A stretch of DNA of 64,000 nt from Paracnuella aquatica (lineage in GTDB: Bacteria > Bacteroidota > Bacteroidia > Chitinophagales > Chitinophagaceae), in NCBI RefSeq assembly GCF_003332885.2, contig NZ_QOWJ01000018.1:54940-118939 (forward strand). Direction: 5' to 3'. Within the stretch, counting starts at the first letter, position 1; each line of letters starts with the position of its first letter. The notes beneath the pieces are model-generated. The model was not told where the DNA came from. It was given only the letters and a program-made list of their open reading frames with translations, and did not search any database. This document shows, piece after piece, positions 44,097 to 54,645 of the stretch. A program made the translations under genes and the position numbers.

Positions 44097-44199
44097 AAAA
44101 AAGTTATTGTGGTGGTTCGTTGAAATGAATACCCGTGTAGCCAATGGCTTTTAACCAATCAGGCTTTAGGTAAACTGTGTGGATTGAAATGTAATGTGC

Positions 44200-44766
44200 T
44201 TAACAACGAACCTCGGGCGGCTGGCCCATTACTGTTAGTGCTGGTTGCGGTATCAGGGATTGATCAAAAAAGTGCTGTATTGGCGTTGGCGCGGAAAGCT
44301 GCGGAATGCGCCACAACATGCATTGGTCGTCAAAATCGGACAGGGCTGGTTTGGAAAATTTAATGGTGCTGCCGGCCGCTCCTTTTTTACCAGTACCATC
44401 GGCCTGGAATGAATTGGCCAACTCAAAAAACCGGTCGCGGGCCGATTCAATTTTGGATTGCTGTTTATTAGGCAGGCATTGCAAATGGATTTGCCCATCC
44501 ACCACTTTGCGCTGCACATACTGGTAGGTTACGCCGTCCAATTCAATTTCGCCACGCACCTGTTCCCAATCGGTCCAGTCCATTTGGTAAGGCAGCGACA
44601 GCGGTACTGTGATGGTGATGAGTTCGGATGCATCATATTGTTCCCCATCCACTGCGGCAATCAGCGCCGTTGTAGCGCGGTGCTCTGCCCAGTTGAACAG
44701 CAGGCGGTATCCTGCAATATTAAAAAGGAGCAGGCCCAGGAAAAATATGGCGGCAAATCGTTTCAA
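44200..44766 (-). CDS. Membrane-anchored hypothetical protein, 188 aa
   Basis: An N-terminal membrane segment (FAAIFFLGLLLFNIAGYRLLFNW) is followed by a soluble part with ELITITVPLSLPYQMDWTDWEQVRGEIELDGVTYQYVQRKV, rich in Trp and acidic residues, and a C-terminal end PEVRC. I do not recognise it. It heads the operon with the barrel, haloperoxidase-like and second barrel genes (104 bp before the next gene). It could act in the envelope with those proteins. Confidence 0.68.
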   Translation of the reverse strand: MKRFAAIFFLGLLLFNIAGYRLLFNWAEHRATTALIAAVDGEQYDASELITITVPLSLPYQMDWTDWEQVRGEIELDGVTYQYVQRKVVDGQIHLQCLPNKQQSKIESARDRFFELANSFQADGTGKKGAAGSTIKFSKPALSDFDDQCMLWRIPQLSAPTPIQHFFDQSLIPQPALTVMGQPPEVRC

Positions 44767-44877
44767 GCAGGGCTCAAATTAACATTTTTTAACAAACCCG
44801 GGTATTAATATCCAATTTTATTTTAAGACCAATGCAGTCCCCAAAATGCTGCACTATTACCCTCTCCTATTCTGCTG

Positions 44878-44885
44878 TACCTTTG
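44878..44885 (+). promoter_or_regulatory. Bacteroidota -7 box TACCTTTG before icmF
   Basis: A perfect TAnnTTTG 28 bp before the icmF ATG. Confidence 0.5.
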
Positions 44886-44913
44886 GCCTCAACGCTTGCT
44901 TTTTAATTACATT

Positions 44914-47900
44914 ATGAGTTACCAACCCGAAAACAAGATTCGTTTAGTTACGGCCGCATCCCTGTTCGACGGGCACGATGCCGCCATCAATATCATGCGC
45001 CGCATTTTGCAATCGAAGGGCGCCGAGATCATTCACCTGGGTCACAACCGTTCGGTGCACGAAATAGTAGAATGCGCTATTGAAGAAGATGTGCAGGGCA
45101 TTGCCATTACCTCCTACCAGGGCGGCCACGTGGAGTTTTTTAAATACATGAAAGACCTGCTGGACGAAGCGGGCTGTGGCCACATCAAAATATTTGGCGG
45201 CGGCGGCGGCACCATTTTGCCACAGGAAATTAAAGAGTTGCACGATTACGGCATCACCCGCATTTACAGCCCCGATGATGGCAGGAAACTGGGGCTGGAA
45301 GGGATGATTGAAGACGTGTTGAAACAATGCGACACGAGCCTGAACGGCAACGGTGTTTATACTAAACCCATGAACCTGGGCGAAGTAAAAGATGTGCGGC
45401 AGATAGCACGGCAAATAACCAATGCCGAAAACGGTGTGGTCAATAAAGTGGATCTACTCACCGAAAAAACAATACCCGTCCTCGGCATTACCGGCACTGG
45501 TGGCGCAGGCAAATCATCGGTTACCGACGAACTGGTGCGCAGGTTTTTGGCTGCGTTTGGGGATAAAACCATCGCGGTAGTTTCAGTCGATCCATCCAAG
45601 AAAAAAACCGGTGGTGCGTTGCTCGGCGATCGTATTCGCATGAACAGCATTTCATCGCCACGGGCTTATATGCGGTCGCTGGCTACGCGGGATGACAACA
45701 CAGCGCTGAGTTCGGCCGTGCAGGATGCATTGAATATTTGCAAAGCAGCCGCGTTTGATTTTATCATTTTGGAATCGGCAGGTGTGGGCCAAAGCGATGC
45801 ATCCATCTTGGATTATTGCGATGTTAGTTTGTATGTAATGACGCCAGAATACGGTGCGGCATCGCAGCTCGAAAAGATCAACATGCTCGATTATGCCGAT
45901 GTAGTAGCCATTAATAAATTTGATAAAGCCGGCGCACTGGATGCACTGGCCGATGTGCGGAAGCAATACAAACGCAACCACCAGTTGTGGACAGCAAAAG
46001 ACGATGAACTACCCATAGTGGGCACCATCGCCGCACAGTTCAACGATGCGGGTGTAAACGAGTTGTTTGAAAAACTGATGGCCGCTGTGCAAACCAAAAC
46101 GGGTGCCGGTTTCGGCGCCATTGAATTGCACCAGCATACAAAAGATACCACCAGCAAATCGCAGATCATTCCGCCCAAACGGGTTCGTTATTTGAGCGAA
46201 ATAGCCGACACCAACCGGGCTTATGATAAATGGGTAACAGACCAATGCGCGGTTGCTTCAAAGCTGTACCAAATTAATGGTGTGATGCAAGAGATTCCGG
46301 CTTTTAAAGAGATGGAATCTCTAAAACTTGCCTTTGAAGAAAAGCTGCATCCGCAATGCCGCAAGCTAATTGAACAGTGGCCGCAGGTTGTAAAAAAATA
46401 CAACGCTGATTTTTTTGAATACCAGGTGCGTGATAAAGTGATCCGCCAACCATTGACCACTACTTCGCTGAGCGGCACCCGCATTCCGAAAGTTGTTTTG
46501 CCGCGTTACAAAGACTGGGGCGATATACTGCGCTGGCAATTGCAGGAAGGTTTGCCCGGCGAGTTTCCATACACCGCCGGCGTGTTTGAACTAAAGCGCC
46601 AGGGCGAAGATCCTACCCGCATGTTTGCTGGCGAAGGCGGCCCGGAACGCACCAACAAACGCTTCCATTATGTATCGGAAGGGCAGCCTGCAAAGCGCCT
46701 TTCCACTGCATTTGACAGCGTAACACTCTATGGTGAAGACCCTGCACACCGCCCCGATATTTACGGCAAAGTAGGCAACAGCGGTGTGAGTATTGCTACC
46801 GTTGACGATGCAAAAAAATTATACAGCGGTTTTGATCTGTGCGATCCGAAGACATCTGTATCGATGACTATTAATGGGCCGGCGCCCATGCTGCTGGCAT
46901 TTTTCATGAACGCCGCCATCGACCAGCAATGCGAAAAATATATTGAGCAAAATGGACTGTGGAGCGACGTAGAAACGTTTGCCAAAACAAAATACAAGAA
47001 CAATAATCCCCCGCGCTATTACAATCCTGCGGCACCGGAAAGATTGCCCCATGGCAACAATGGGCTGGGTTTAAAGCTACTTGGCCTTAGTGGCGATGAA
47101 GTGCTGCCTGCCGATGTGTATGAGCAATGCAAACAAACCGCCTTGCAACAGGTACGCGGCACGGTGCAGGCCGATATTTTAAAGGAAGACCAGGCACAAA
47201 ACACCTGCATCTTCAGCACCGAGTTTGCGCTAAAATTAATGGGCGATGTGCAGGAATATTTTATTCAAAACGCAGTACGCAATTTTTACTCGGTTTCTAT
47301 TTCGGGATATCATATTGCGGAGGCCGGCGCCAACCCCATTACGCAGCTTGCGTTTACGCTGGCCAACGGTTTTACTTATGTAGAATATTACCTGAGCCGC
47401 GGCATGCACATCGACGATTTTGCGCCCAACCTTTCGTTCTTTTTCTCCAATGGCATGGACCCCGAGTACAGCGTAATTGGCCGTGTGGCACGCCGCATTT
47501 GGGCCAAAGCTATGAAAGAAAAATACGGTGCCAACGACCGCAGCCAGAAGCTGAAATATCATATTCAAACCAGTGGCCGCAGCCTGCATGCGCAGGAAAT
47601 TGATTTCAACGACATTCGCACCACGCTGCAAGCGCTGTATGCTATTTACGACAACTGCAACAGCCTGCACACCAACGCATACGACGAAGCCATTACTACG
47701 CCTACCGAAGAAAGTGTACGCCGTGCCATGGCCATTCAACTGATCATCAACCGCGAGTTGGGTTCGGCAAAAACAGAGAACTTTATTCAGGGCTCTTTTG
47801 CCATTGAAGAACTGACCGAACTGGTGGAAGAAGCCGTGTTGCAGGAGTTTGACCGCATTACTGAAAGAGGCGGTGTGTTGGGCGCTATGGAACGCATGTA

Positions 47901-48255
47901 TCAGCGCAACAAAATACAGGAAGAAAGCCTGCATTACGAGCACCTGAAACATACCGGCGAACTACCGCTGATCGGTGTAAACACTTTTCTGAACAAAGCC
48001 GGAAGTCCTACGATTTTACCTGCTGAAGTGATCCGCGCAACAAGGGAAGAAAAAGAGCTGCAGATCGAAAACCTGCACGCCTTCTGGAAGCGCAATGAAG
48101 ACAAAAGCGAAGCAGCACTAAAGCAGTTGAAAGAAGTAGCCATTAGCAACGGCAACCTTTTTGCCGAACTGATGGAAACGGTGAAGTATTGTTCGCTGGG
48201 ACAGATTACCCATGCGTTGTACGAAGTGGGCGGACAATACCGCAGAAGCATGTAG
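44914..48255 (+). CDS. icmF: Fused isobutyryl-CoA mutase IcmF
   Basis: A 1113-aa adenosylcobalamin enzyme that interconverts isobutyryl-CoA and n-butyryl-CoA (some members also pivalyl-CoA). Three parts in order: an N-terminal B12-binding domain ([13 protein letters not shown] with the D-x-H motif, [10 protein letters not shown]), a central MeaB-like G-protein chaperone (Walker [10 protein letters not shown] near residue 200, [19 protein letters not shown]) and a C-terminal mutase barrel ([69 protein letters not shown]). The fused chaperone protects the cofactor. Single gene followed by a strong terminator. Confidence 0.97.
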   Translation: MSYQPENKIRLVTAASLFDGHDAAINIMRRILQSKGAEIIHLGHNRSVHEIVECAIEEDVQGIAITSYQGGHVEFFKYMKDLLDEAGCGHIKIFGGGGGTILPQEIKELHDYGITRIYSPDDGRKLGLEGMIEDVLKQCDTSLNGNGVYTKPMNLGEVKDVRQIARQITNAENGVVNKVDLLTEKTIPVLGITGTGGAGKSSVTDELVRRFLAAFGDKTIAVVSVDPSKKKTGGALLGDRIRMNSISSPRAYMRSLATRDDNTALSSAVQDALNICKAAAFDFIILESAGVGQSDASILDYCDVSLYVMTPEYGAASQLEKINMLDYADVVAINKFDKAGALDALADVRKQYKRNHQLWTAKDDELPIVGTIAAQFNDAGVNELFEKLMAAVQTKTGAGFGAIELHQHTKDTTSKSQIIPPKRVRYLSEIADTNRAYDKWVTDQCAVASKLYQINGVMQEIPAFKEMESLKLAFEEKLHPQCRKLIEQWPQVVKKYNADFFEYQVRDKVIRQPLTTTSLSGTRIPKVVLPRYKDWGDILRWQLQEGLPGEFPYTAGVFELKRQGEDPTRMFAGEGGPERTNKRFHYVSEGQPAKRLSTAFDSVTLYGEDPAHRPDIYGKVGNSGVSIATVDDAKKLYSGFDLCDPKTSVSMTINGPAPMLLAFFMNAAIDQQCEKYIEQNGLWSDVETFAKTKYKNNNPPRYYNPAAPERLPHGNNGLGLKLLGLSGDEVLPADVYEQCKQTALQQVRGTVQADILKEDQAQNTCIFSTEFALKLMGDVQEYFIQNAVRNFYSVSISGYHIAEAGANPITQLAFTLANGFTYVEYYLSRGMHIDDFAPNLSFFFSNGMDPEYSVIGRVARRIWAKAMKEKYGANDRSQKLKYHIQTSGRSLHAQEIDFNDIRTTLQALYAIYDNCNSLHTNAYDEAITTPTEESVRRAMAIQLIINRELGSAKTENFIQGSFAIEELTELVEEAVLQEFDRITERGGVLGAMERMYQRNKIQEESLHYEHLKHTGELPLIGVNTFLNKAGSPTILPAEVIRATREEKELQIENLHAFWKRNEDKSEAALKQLKEVAISNGNLFAELMETVKYCSLGQITHALYEVGGQYRRSM

Positions 48256-48278
48256 TAAACAAATACATGTTTTTATAA

Positions 48279-48317
48279 AAGCCCCGGCAGATTAGCACAT
48301 CTGCCGGGGCTTTTTTT
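48279..48317 (+). terminator. Intrinsic terminator of icmF
   Basis: AAGCCCCGGCAGAT pairs with ATCTGCCGGGGCTT around TAGCAC, followed by T-rich sequence. Confidence 0.9.
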
Positions 48318-48360
48318 GTTACTGGCACAAGTTTTTATCCACTTTATAAAACCATAATTC

Positions 48361-49113
48361 ATGATCAAATGGATGGCCGCGGCAGGCATGTTATTGCTGG
48401 TGCAATGTGCCGGTGCACAGGAAGATAAAGTGGTGGCCGACCGACCCAGCGAAACGCAAACACCGCAACTGACAGCGCCTAAATATGTGCAGATAGAAGC
48501 CGGCATCCGCAAGGAAGCCAGCGGCGGCGATTACACCATCTTTCATCCACGCACCGCTGTAAAATACGGCCTGTCGAAAAAGGTGGAACTGCGTGCAGAG
48601 ATCGATGCGGATTCGGAAAAAGCATTTTCTAAAAGCGAATACAAATATGGTTTGCTGCCGGTGCATCTTGGCTTTAAAGCAGCGCTGCTTGAAGGGAACG
48701 GCGCATTGCCGCAAACCACATTTATGGGCATGGCAGGCATGCCCACCTGGGCATCACACGACAATAAAGCGCCGCATGTAGCACCGCAACTGCGCCTGCT
48801 GATGGAAAACAAATGGGGCGAACAATGGGAGCTTGATTACAATGTTGGCGCCGAGTGGGATGGCAATGCTACGGCGCCGCAATGGATTGCGACCATTGAA
48901 CCGCAACTCACCCTTAACAACAAATGGCAACTGTTTGTGGAAGCTTATGGTAAATGGCAAAAAGGCCATGGTCCGGAGCATGTGGTGGATGCCGGCATGG
49001 GCTATTTTATTTCCAAAAACCTGAAGCTGGATGTGATTGCAGGTAAAGGTTTATCGCATGAAGCACCGGAATATTTTATCAGCACCGGCCTTGCATTTCG
49101 GTTTAAAATGTAA
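48361..49113 (+). CDS. Phenol MetA-type outer-membrane barrel
   Basis: A 250-aa protein with signal peptide ending QCAGAQ. The N-terminal VVADRPSETQTPQLTAPKYVQIEAGIRKE is the signature opening of the phenol-degradation MetA-pathway barrel family (PF13557-type: D-R-P-x-x-T followed by a strand). Further strands include KYGLSKKVELRAEIDAD, WELDYNVGAEW, QLFVEAYGKW and a final AFRFKM. It is an outer-membrane protein of unknown ligand. It is convergent with the AraC regulator at 49120 (only 6 bp between stops). Confidence 0.85.
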   Translation: MIKWMAAAGMLLLVQCAGAQEDKVVADRPSETQTPQLTAPKYVQIEAGIRKEASGGDYTIFHPRTAVKYGLSKKVELRAEIDADSEKAFSKSEYKYGLLPVHLGFKAALLEGNGALPQTTFMGMAGMPTWASHDNKAPHVAPQLRLLMENKWGEQWELDYNVGAEWDGNATAPQWIATIEPQLTLNNKWQLFVEAYGKWQKGHGPEHVVDAGMGYFISKNLKLDVIAGKGLSHEAPEYFISTGLAFRFKM

Positions 49114-49119
49114 GTGCAT

Positions 49120-50058
49120 TTATGCATAAAAACCGGACAGCCGCTGGTATGCTTTAGGCGTAATGCCTTCCACTTTTTTAAACAGGCGAACAAAATAATT
49201 CACGTCCGAAAAGCCGCATTGCAGGCTTACTTCAAATAAGGACATGCGCCGTGTGGAAAGCAACTCCTTAGCCAGTTTGATGCGTTCGCGGATAATGTAT
49301 TCAAGCGGCGTGATGCCTAGCTGTTCGCGAAACCATTTAAAGAATGCATTGCGGCTCAGGTATGCTTTGTGGCACAACTGGTCTACCAGTATTTTATCGG
49401 TCAGGTGTTCGTGAATATAGCGCAGCACAAACTGCAGCCGCGAACGATTGGGATCGCAGATGGCAGCCACTTCCACCTGTTGCAGGTGCTGGCTTTGAAT
49501 CAGCCGGATCAACAATTCTTTTAAATTCAGATCGGCAAAAACACCTTTGGCTTTATCGGCGCTGCTGCAAATGCGAATCAGTTTATTGATCAGTGCTGTG
49601 ATCTCTTCATCGTTGTCAAAATGAAATTTATTGCACTGCAGTTTCCAATCGGTTGTGCCATCCGGATCGCTGTTGAAATGTTCGTTTAAATACTGCAATG
49701 TTTTGCGGATATAACCATCGTCCACCGCCAGTGCAATACACTGCGATGGATTGTGTGCAGCCGCTTCCGGAAAATCAATCACCATCGTTTGGTTTGCCGG
49801 CACAATCACGGTTTCGCCGGGCAGGTAGTCAAACGCAGGCTTGTTGGGCAGGTGCATTATTTTTTTACCCCGCACCATGCTGGTAATTACAAAATCGGAA
49901 AACTGCAGCGGCACGGCATAAGCCTGCTGGTAGCTTTCAAAAACATTCAGCTCGCAATTGTGCAGGTTAAATATGCGGCGGGCCTCCACCAGCGTTTGCA
50001 AGTGTTTTTCCGGAGTAAGGTTGATGGTGTGCAACAGGCGCTTTGTAGCCACAGGCAA
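49120..50058 (-). CDS. AraC-family transcriptional regulator
   Basis: A 312-aa regulator. The C-terminal DNA-binding part has two helix-turn-helix motifs: ILVDQLCHKAYLSRNAFFKWFREQLG, then TRRMSLFEVSLQCGFSDVNYFVRLFKKVEGITPKAYQ. The N-terminal half is a cupin-like effector domain (YLPGETVIVPANQTMVIDFPEAA). It is divergent from the aldehyde dehydrogenase gene 159 bp away, so it probably regulates that gene and DUF779, responding to an aldehyde or alcohol (inference from layout). Confidence 0.94.
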   Translation of the reverse strand: MPVATKRLLHTINLTPEKHLQTLVEARRIFNLHNCELNVFESYQQAYAVPLQFSDFVITSMVRGKKIMHLPNKPAFDYLPGETVIVPANQTMVIDFPEAAAHNPSQCIALAVDDGYIRKTLQYLNEHFNSDPDGTTDWKLQCNKFHFDNDEEITALINKLIRICSSADKAKGVFADLNLKELLIRLIQSQHLQQVEVAAICDPNRSRLQFVLRYIHEHLTDKILVDQLCHKAYLSRNAFFKWFREQLGITPLEYIIRERIKLAKELLSTRRMSLFEVSLQCGFSDVNYFVRLFKKVEGITPKAYQRLSGFYA

Positions 50059-50217
50059 TGCTTTTGGTAATCGTTAGTCGGTTTAAATTAAGCAGAAAAA
50101 TGCAGCAGCCGGTTAATTAAAGTACAATTGTGCTATAAAATAATACGATTTTCTGCCCCTCCTATCCCCTGTTTTTTCCAACTTGTACCTATTCTTCACC
50201 CAAAAACTTGCTTGCAT

Positions 50218-51750
50218 ATGTCTACCGCAACTGTGGCGGCCCGGGCCGAAAACCTGGTGGCACGCCCATCGTTCAAAGACCGTTACGACCATTACATCAA
50301 CGGGAAATTTACCGCACCTGCTTCGGGCCAGTACTTCGATAATATTTCGCCGGTAGACGGCAAAGTATTTACGCAGGCCGCAAGGGGCAATGCGCAGGAT
50401 ATTGAGCGGGCACTCGATGCTGCATGGGCGGCATTTCCTGCATGGAGCAAATCGGCGGCCTCCAAACGCAGCAATATTTTATTAAAAATCGCCGACCGCA
50501 TCGAGGAAAACCTGGAGTATCTGGCGGCTGTGGAAACCATCGACAACGGTAAGGCCATCCGTGAAACATTGGCCGCCGACCTGCCGCTGGTAGTGGATCA
50601 TTTCCGCTATTTTGCCGGCGTGCTGCGTGCCGAGGAAGGCTCTATTTCGGAGCACGATGAAACAACTGTAAGCATACAACTGCACGAGCCAATTGGCGTG
50701 GTGGGACAAATCATTCCATGGAACTTTCCGCTGCTGATGGCCACATGGAAAGTAGCACCGGCGCTGGCTGCAGGTTGCTGTGTTATTGTAAAACCCGCGG
50801 AGCAAACACCCACTTCCATTATGTGCCTGATGGAACTGGTTGGCGACCTGTTGCCGCCGGGTGTATTGAATATTGTAACCGGCTTTGGCCCCGAAGCGGG
50901 CAAGCCGCTGGCCACATCGCCTCGTGTAAGTAAAGTAGCCTTTACCGGAGAAACCACAACAGGCCGCCTCATCATGCAGTATGCATCGGAAAACCTGGTG
51001 CCTGTAACCATGGAGCTGGGCGGCAAAAGCCCCAACATTTTCTTTCCATCGGTAATGGAAGCCGATGATGAATATTTTGACAAAGCCATTGAAGGCGCCG
51101 TGATGTTTGCGCTGAACCAGGGCGAAGTATGTACCTGCCCCAGCCGCATACTGGTGCACGAAAGCATTGCCGATAAGTTTCTGGAACGCGTGGTAAAACG
51201 CACCCTTGCCATTAAGCTGGGCAACCCGCTGGATAAAACCACCATGATGGGTGCACAGGCATCGGAAGACCAGTTCAATAAGGTAATGAGCTACTTCGAT
51301 ATTGGCAGGCAGGAAGGTGCCGAAGTGTTGTGTGGCGGCCGTGCATTTAAAAATGAAGCAGCGCTGGAAAACGGCTATTACATTGAGCCCACCATCTTCC
51401 GCGGACACAACAAAATGCGCATTTTCCAGGAAGAGATTTTTGGCCCGGTAACATCGGTAACTACGTTTAAAACCACAGAAGAAGCCATCGAGCTTGCCAA
51501 CGATACGCTGTATGGTTTAGGTGCCGGCGTATGGACCCGCGATGCGCATGAACTGTACACGGTGCCCCGCGCTATTCAGGCAGGTCGTGTGTGGGTAAAC
51601 TGCTACCATGCTTACCCGGCACATGCACCGTTTGGTGGTTATAAAAAATCGGGCTTTGGCCGCGAAACCCACAAGATGATGTTGAATCATTACCGTCAGA
51701 CAAAAAATATGCTGATCTCGTACAGCAAACAAAAGCTCGGATTTTTTTAA
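50218..51750 (+). CDS. NAD-dependent aldehyde dehydrogenase
   Basis: A 510-aa aldehyde dehydrogenase close to the AldB/ExaC acetaldehyde type. NFDNISP-like and [13 protein letters not shown] (cofactor) motifs, [10 protein letters not shown], the catalytic general base Glu in MELGGKSPN, catalytic Cys in [11 protein letters not shown] (near residue 305) and the C-terminal [26 protein letters not shown] are all intact. The start [13 protein letters not shown] is preferred over a longer frame. It lies downstream of the divergent AraC regulator and upstream of a DUF779 gene, the known association for this ALDH type. Confidence 0.95.
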   Translation: MSTATVAARAENLVARPSFKDRYDHYINGKFTAPASGQYFDNISPVDGKVFTQAARGNAQDIERALDAAWAAFPAWSKSAASKRSNILLKIADRIEENLEYLAAVETIDNGKAIRETLAADLPLVVDHFRYFAGVLRAEEGSISEHDETTVSIQLHEPIGVVGQIIPWNFPLLMATWKVAPALAAGCCVIVKPAEQTPTSIMCLMELVGDLLPPGVLNIVTGFGPEAGKPLATSPRVSKVAFTGETTTGRLIMQYASENLVPVTMELGGKSPNIFFPSVMEADDEYFDKAIEGAVMFALNQGEVCTCPSRILVHESIADKFLERVVKRTLAIKLGNPLDKTTMMGAQASEDQFNKVMSYFDIGRQEGAEVLCGGRAFKNEAALENGYYIEPTIFRGHNKMRIFQEEIFGPVTSVTTFKTTEEAIELANDTLYGLGAGVWTRDAHELYTVPRAIQAGRVWVNCYHAYPAHAPFGGYKKSGFGRETHKMMLNHYRQTKNMLISYSKQKLGFF

Positions 51751-51755
51751 AGGCT

Positions 51756-51838
51756 TTTGAACCACGAAGACACAAAGCACACCAAGCTGCTCGAAGGATA
51801 ATTTGATGTTGCAGCGCAGCGGGCTTTGTGTCTTTTTC
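51756..51838 (+). repeat. ACCACGAAGACACAAAG-word hairpin
   Basis: GAAGACACAAAGC (51766-51778) pairs with GCTTTGTGTCTTTTTC (51823-51838) after the dehydrogenase stop. Same family as 26942-27027 and 34268-34347. The T-rich end suggests it doubles as terminator. Confidence 0.75.
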
Positions 51839-51929
51839 TTTTTAAATAAAAGTGTTGTGTTACCGGGTCGGTTACAGACTTAATGATTGATGCATTTGCT
51901 TTTTAGCACAACACAAAAACCAACGAACA

Positions 51930-52328
51930 ATGGCTCCTCCAAAAGTAGTGACCACCGATGCTGCAAAAGTGCTGATCAGGCAACTGAAAGAACTGCATGG
52001 CCCGCTGATGTTTCACCAAAGCGGCGGCTGTTGCGACGGATCGCAGCCAATGTGTTTTACGCTGGGCGAATTTAAAACCGGCAACAGCGATGTATTGCTC
52101 CAAACCATTGAAGACTGCCCGTTTTACATGAGCCGCGATCAATATGAATACTGGAAACATACCCAACTGATCCTGGATGTAACGCCGGGCCGCGGCAGCT
52201 CTTTTTCGCTGGAAATTCCGCTGGGCGTACGTTTCCTTACCCGCTCCAGGGTGTTTACCCAAAGCGAGCTGGCCCAACTGCAATCTCTAACCGAAAATGC
52301 AGGCAACAACGAATTGTTGCATCAATGA
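51930..52328 (+). CDS. DUF779 family protein
   Basis: A 132-aa protein. VTTDAAKVLIRQLKELHGPLMFHQSGGCCDGSQPMC, with its closely spaced cysteines (SGGCCDGSxPMC), then YYISxxQYEYWKHTQLILDVTPGRGSSFSLEIPLGVRF, is the DUF779 pattern. The Cys/Gly cluster suggests a metal or thiol function. DUF779 genes commonly sit next to acetaldehyde-type dehydrogenases like the one just upstream. Molecular role unknown. Confidence 0.9.
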   Translation: MAPPKVVTTDAAKVLIRQLKELHGPLMFHQSGGCCDGSQPMCFTLGEFKTGNSDVLLQTIEDCPFYMSRDQYEYWKHTQLILDVTPGRGSSFSLEIPLGVRFLTRSRVFTQSELAQLQSLTENAGNNELLHQ

Positions 52329-52496
52329 TTGCAGCCTATACAACATCCAGCCTCATTCAATAACAAAAGCATCACCCAAGCGCCATGTGCTGGTGCGGTT
52401 TTTTATCTATCTTAGTCGGCCCGGCAATTAATGCGCAGTGCTCTTTGCCGGGTAAATAAGCCGCTGTCCCTTCTGCCATTTTTTTCACTCAAAAAA

Positions 52497-54608
52497 ATGG
52501 AACGCATGGGAAATCATGAACAAGGCAACGACAGCACGCAGCAGCACCTTACCACCAACCAGGGGCTGAAGATTGCAGACAACGACAATTCGCTGAAAGC
52601 AGGCGTCAGAGGCGCTACCCTCATCGAAGACTTTCATTTCCGGGAAAAGATGACCCACTTCGACCATGAACGGATACCGGAGCGGGTGGTACATGCACGG
52701 GGTGCCGCGGCGCATGGCGTGTTTCGTGTGTACAACGACTCGTTCAAGCAATACACCAAGGCAAAATTCCTGACCGACCCAAGCCTCCAAACCGAAGTGT
52801 TTGTGCGCTTTTCTACCGTGGCTGGTTCCCGCGGATCGGCCGACACGGTGCGGGATGCACGGGGCTTCGCCACTAAGTTTTATACCACCGAGGGCAACTA
52901 CGACCTGGTGGGCAACAACATCCCGGTGTTTTTTATCCAGGATGCCATCAAGTTTCCCGACCTGGTGCATGCCGTGAAGCCCGAGCCGCACAATGAAATT
53001 CCGCAGGCATCGGCGGCACACGATAACTTCTGGGATTTTATTTCCCTGATGCCCGAATCGCTGCACATGATTTTTTGGGCCATGAGCGACCGGGCCCTGC
53101 CGCGCAGCTACGCCATGATGGAAGGTTTTGGTGTGCATACCTTCCGGCTCATTAACGAAGCAGGCGTTTCGCATTTTGTAAAATTTCATTGGAAACCTAC
53201 GTTGGGCGTGCATTCGCTGGTGTGGGACGAAACGCAGAAACTGGCCGGCAAAGACCCCGACTTTAATCGCCGCGACCTGTGGGAGGCCATTGAAAAAGAA
53301 GCTTTCCCCGAGTATGAATTAGGCATGCAGATCATCCCCGAAACAGATGAATTTGCTTTTGATTTCGACATACTCGATGCCACCAAAATATGGCCCGAAG
53401 AACTGGTGCCGGTGCAGGCGGTGGGCAAAATGATCCTGAACCGCAACCCCGATAATTATTTCCAGGAAACAGAGCAGGTTGCTTTTCACCCAGGCCACCT
53501 GGTGCCCGGTATTGATTTTTCCAACGACCCGCTGTTACAGGGCCGCTTGTTCTCCTACCTCGATACGCAGCTCATTCGCCTGGGTGGGCCCAATTTTGCC
53601 GAAATACCCATCAACAGGCCGCAGGTGCCGGTGGTGAATAACCAGCAGGATGGTTACATGCGCCAGAACAATATGAAACGCAAGGTCAATTATTCGCCCA
53701 ACTCGCTGGGTGGCGGATGCCCTTATGCGGCTGGTGCCGATATGGGTGCATTTACCCATTATGCCGAACGCATCGATGGCCACAAGATCAAGCAGCGCAG
53801 CGAAAGCTTCAACGACCATTTTACACAGGCCCGCCTGTTTTACAACAGCGTGTCGAAAGCGGAGCAAATGCATATTTTGGAAGCCTTTCAATTCGAACTG
53901 GGCAAAGTGGATACGATGCATATCCGCGAACGCATGGTGGACCTTATTGCAAAAGTAGATACCGAGCTGGCGCAGCAAGTGGCCGAAGGCGTTGGCGTTA
54001 CCAAAAAGATAACCGTGGAGCCGCAACCAATGCCCACCACCGAAGGCAAACGCCGGGTGGATGTGTCGCCGGCATTGAGCCAGTTGAATACGGCAATGGA
54101 TTCCATCAAAAGCCGCAAAGTGGCCATACTGATTGAAGATGGTTTTGATGGCAAAGCGCTGGACGAGATAAAGGGCATGCTGGAAAAAGCAGGCGCTACC
54201 TGCGAGGTTATTTCCAAAGCACAGGGCCAGCGCAAAGCCGCCACTGGCGCCGATGTGCAAACCGATAAAAGCCATGTAACCACCGGCTCCATTATGTACG
54301 ATGCGGTGCTGATACCCGGTGGCCGCCAATCGGTGGACAGCATGAAAAAGATGGGCAAGGTGCTGCATTTTATTCGCGAAGCGTATAAACATTGCAAACC
54401 CATTGCAGCCATTGGCGAAGGCGTGGAATTGGTTGAGGCCTGCCAGTTGCCCGAGCAGATGGTGTTTGAGCAAGCACAAACCGACAAAGGTTTGGTGAGT
54501 TCGGCAAAAGGCGGCGATGCAGCCGAAGTAGGCCGGCAGTTTATTGAAGCCATGAAAAAACACCGGCATTGGGAACGGGAAGAAAATAAAGAGCTGATAC
54601 CGGCTTAA
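52497..54608 (+). CDS. katE: Large-subunit catalase, KatE-like
   Basis: A protein of about 703 aa degrading hydrogen peroxide with heme. RVVHARGAAAHGVF holds the catalytic His, NNIPVFFIQDA the distal Asn, and FSYLDTQLIRLGGPNF the proximal heme Tyr (R-x-F-x-Y). After the core, residues from about 540 form a class-I-glutaminase-like flavodoxin domain (AILIEDGFDGKAL, PGGRQSVDSM) typical of the large clade-2 catalases (HPII, about 750 aa). The start is uncertain: MERMGNHE is chosen because an A-rich stretch precedes it; an ATG 66 bp upstream is possible. Confidence 0.95.
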   Translation: MERMGNHEQGNDSTQQHLTTNQGLKIADNDNSLKAGVRGATLIEDFHFREKMTHFDHERIPERVVHARGAAAHGVFRVYNDSFKQYTKAKFLTDPSLQTEVFVRFSTVAGSRGSADTVRDARGFATKFYTTEGNYDLVGNNIPVFFIQDAIKFPDLVHAVKPEPHNEIPQASAAHDNFWDFISLMPESLHMIFWAMSDRALPRSYAMMEGFGVHTFRLINEAGVSHFVKFHWKPTLGVHSLVWDETQKLAGKDPDFNRRDLWEAIEKEAFPEYELGMQIIPETDEFAFDFDILDATKIWPEELVPVQAVGKMILNRNPDNYFQETEQVAFHPGHLVPGIDFSNDPLLQGRLFSYLDTQLIRLGGPNFAEIPINRPQVPVVNNQQDGYMRQNNMKRKVNYSPNSLGGGCPYAAGADMGAFTHYAERIDGHKIKQRSESFNDHFTQARLFYNSVSKAEQMHILEAFQFELGKVDTMHIRERMVDLIAKVDTELAQQVAEGVGVTKKITVEPQPMPTTEGKRRVDVSPALSQLNTAMDSIKSRKVAILIEDGFDGKALDEIKGMLEKAGATCEVISKAQGQRKAATGADVQTDKSHVTTGSIMYDAVLIPGGRQSVDSMKKMGKVLHFIREAYKHCKPIAAIGEGVELVEACQLPEQMVFEQAQTDKGLVSSAKGGDAAEVGRQFIEAMKKHRHWEREENKELIPA

Positions 54609-54609
54609 T

Positions 54610-54642
54610 AAAAAACGCAGCACCAATTGGTGCTGCGTTTTT
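54610..54642. terminator. Bidirectional intrinsic terminator
   Basis: AAAAACGCAGCACC pairs with GGTGCTGCGTTTTT around AATT, between convergent catalase (+) and old yellow enzyme (-) genes. Confidence 0.92.
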
Positions 54643-54645
54643 GTT

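Noticed and set aside
53535-54626. Long minus-strand frame opposite the catalase
   Set aside because: Shadow of a strongly codon-biased gene; His/Phe-rich translation.
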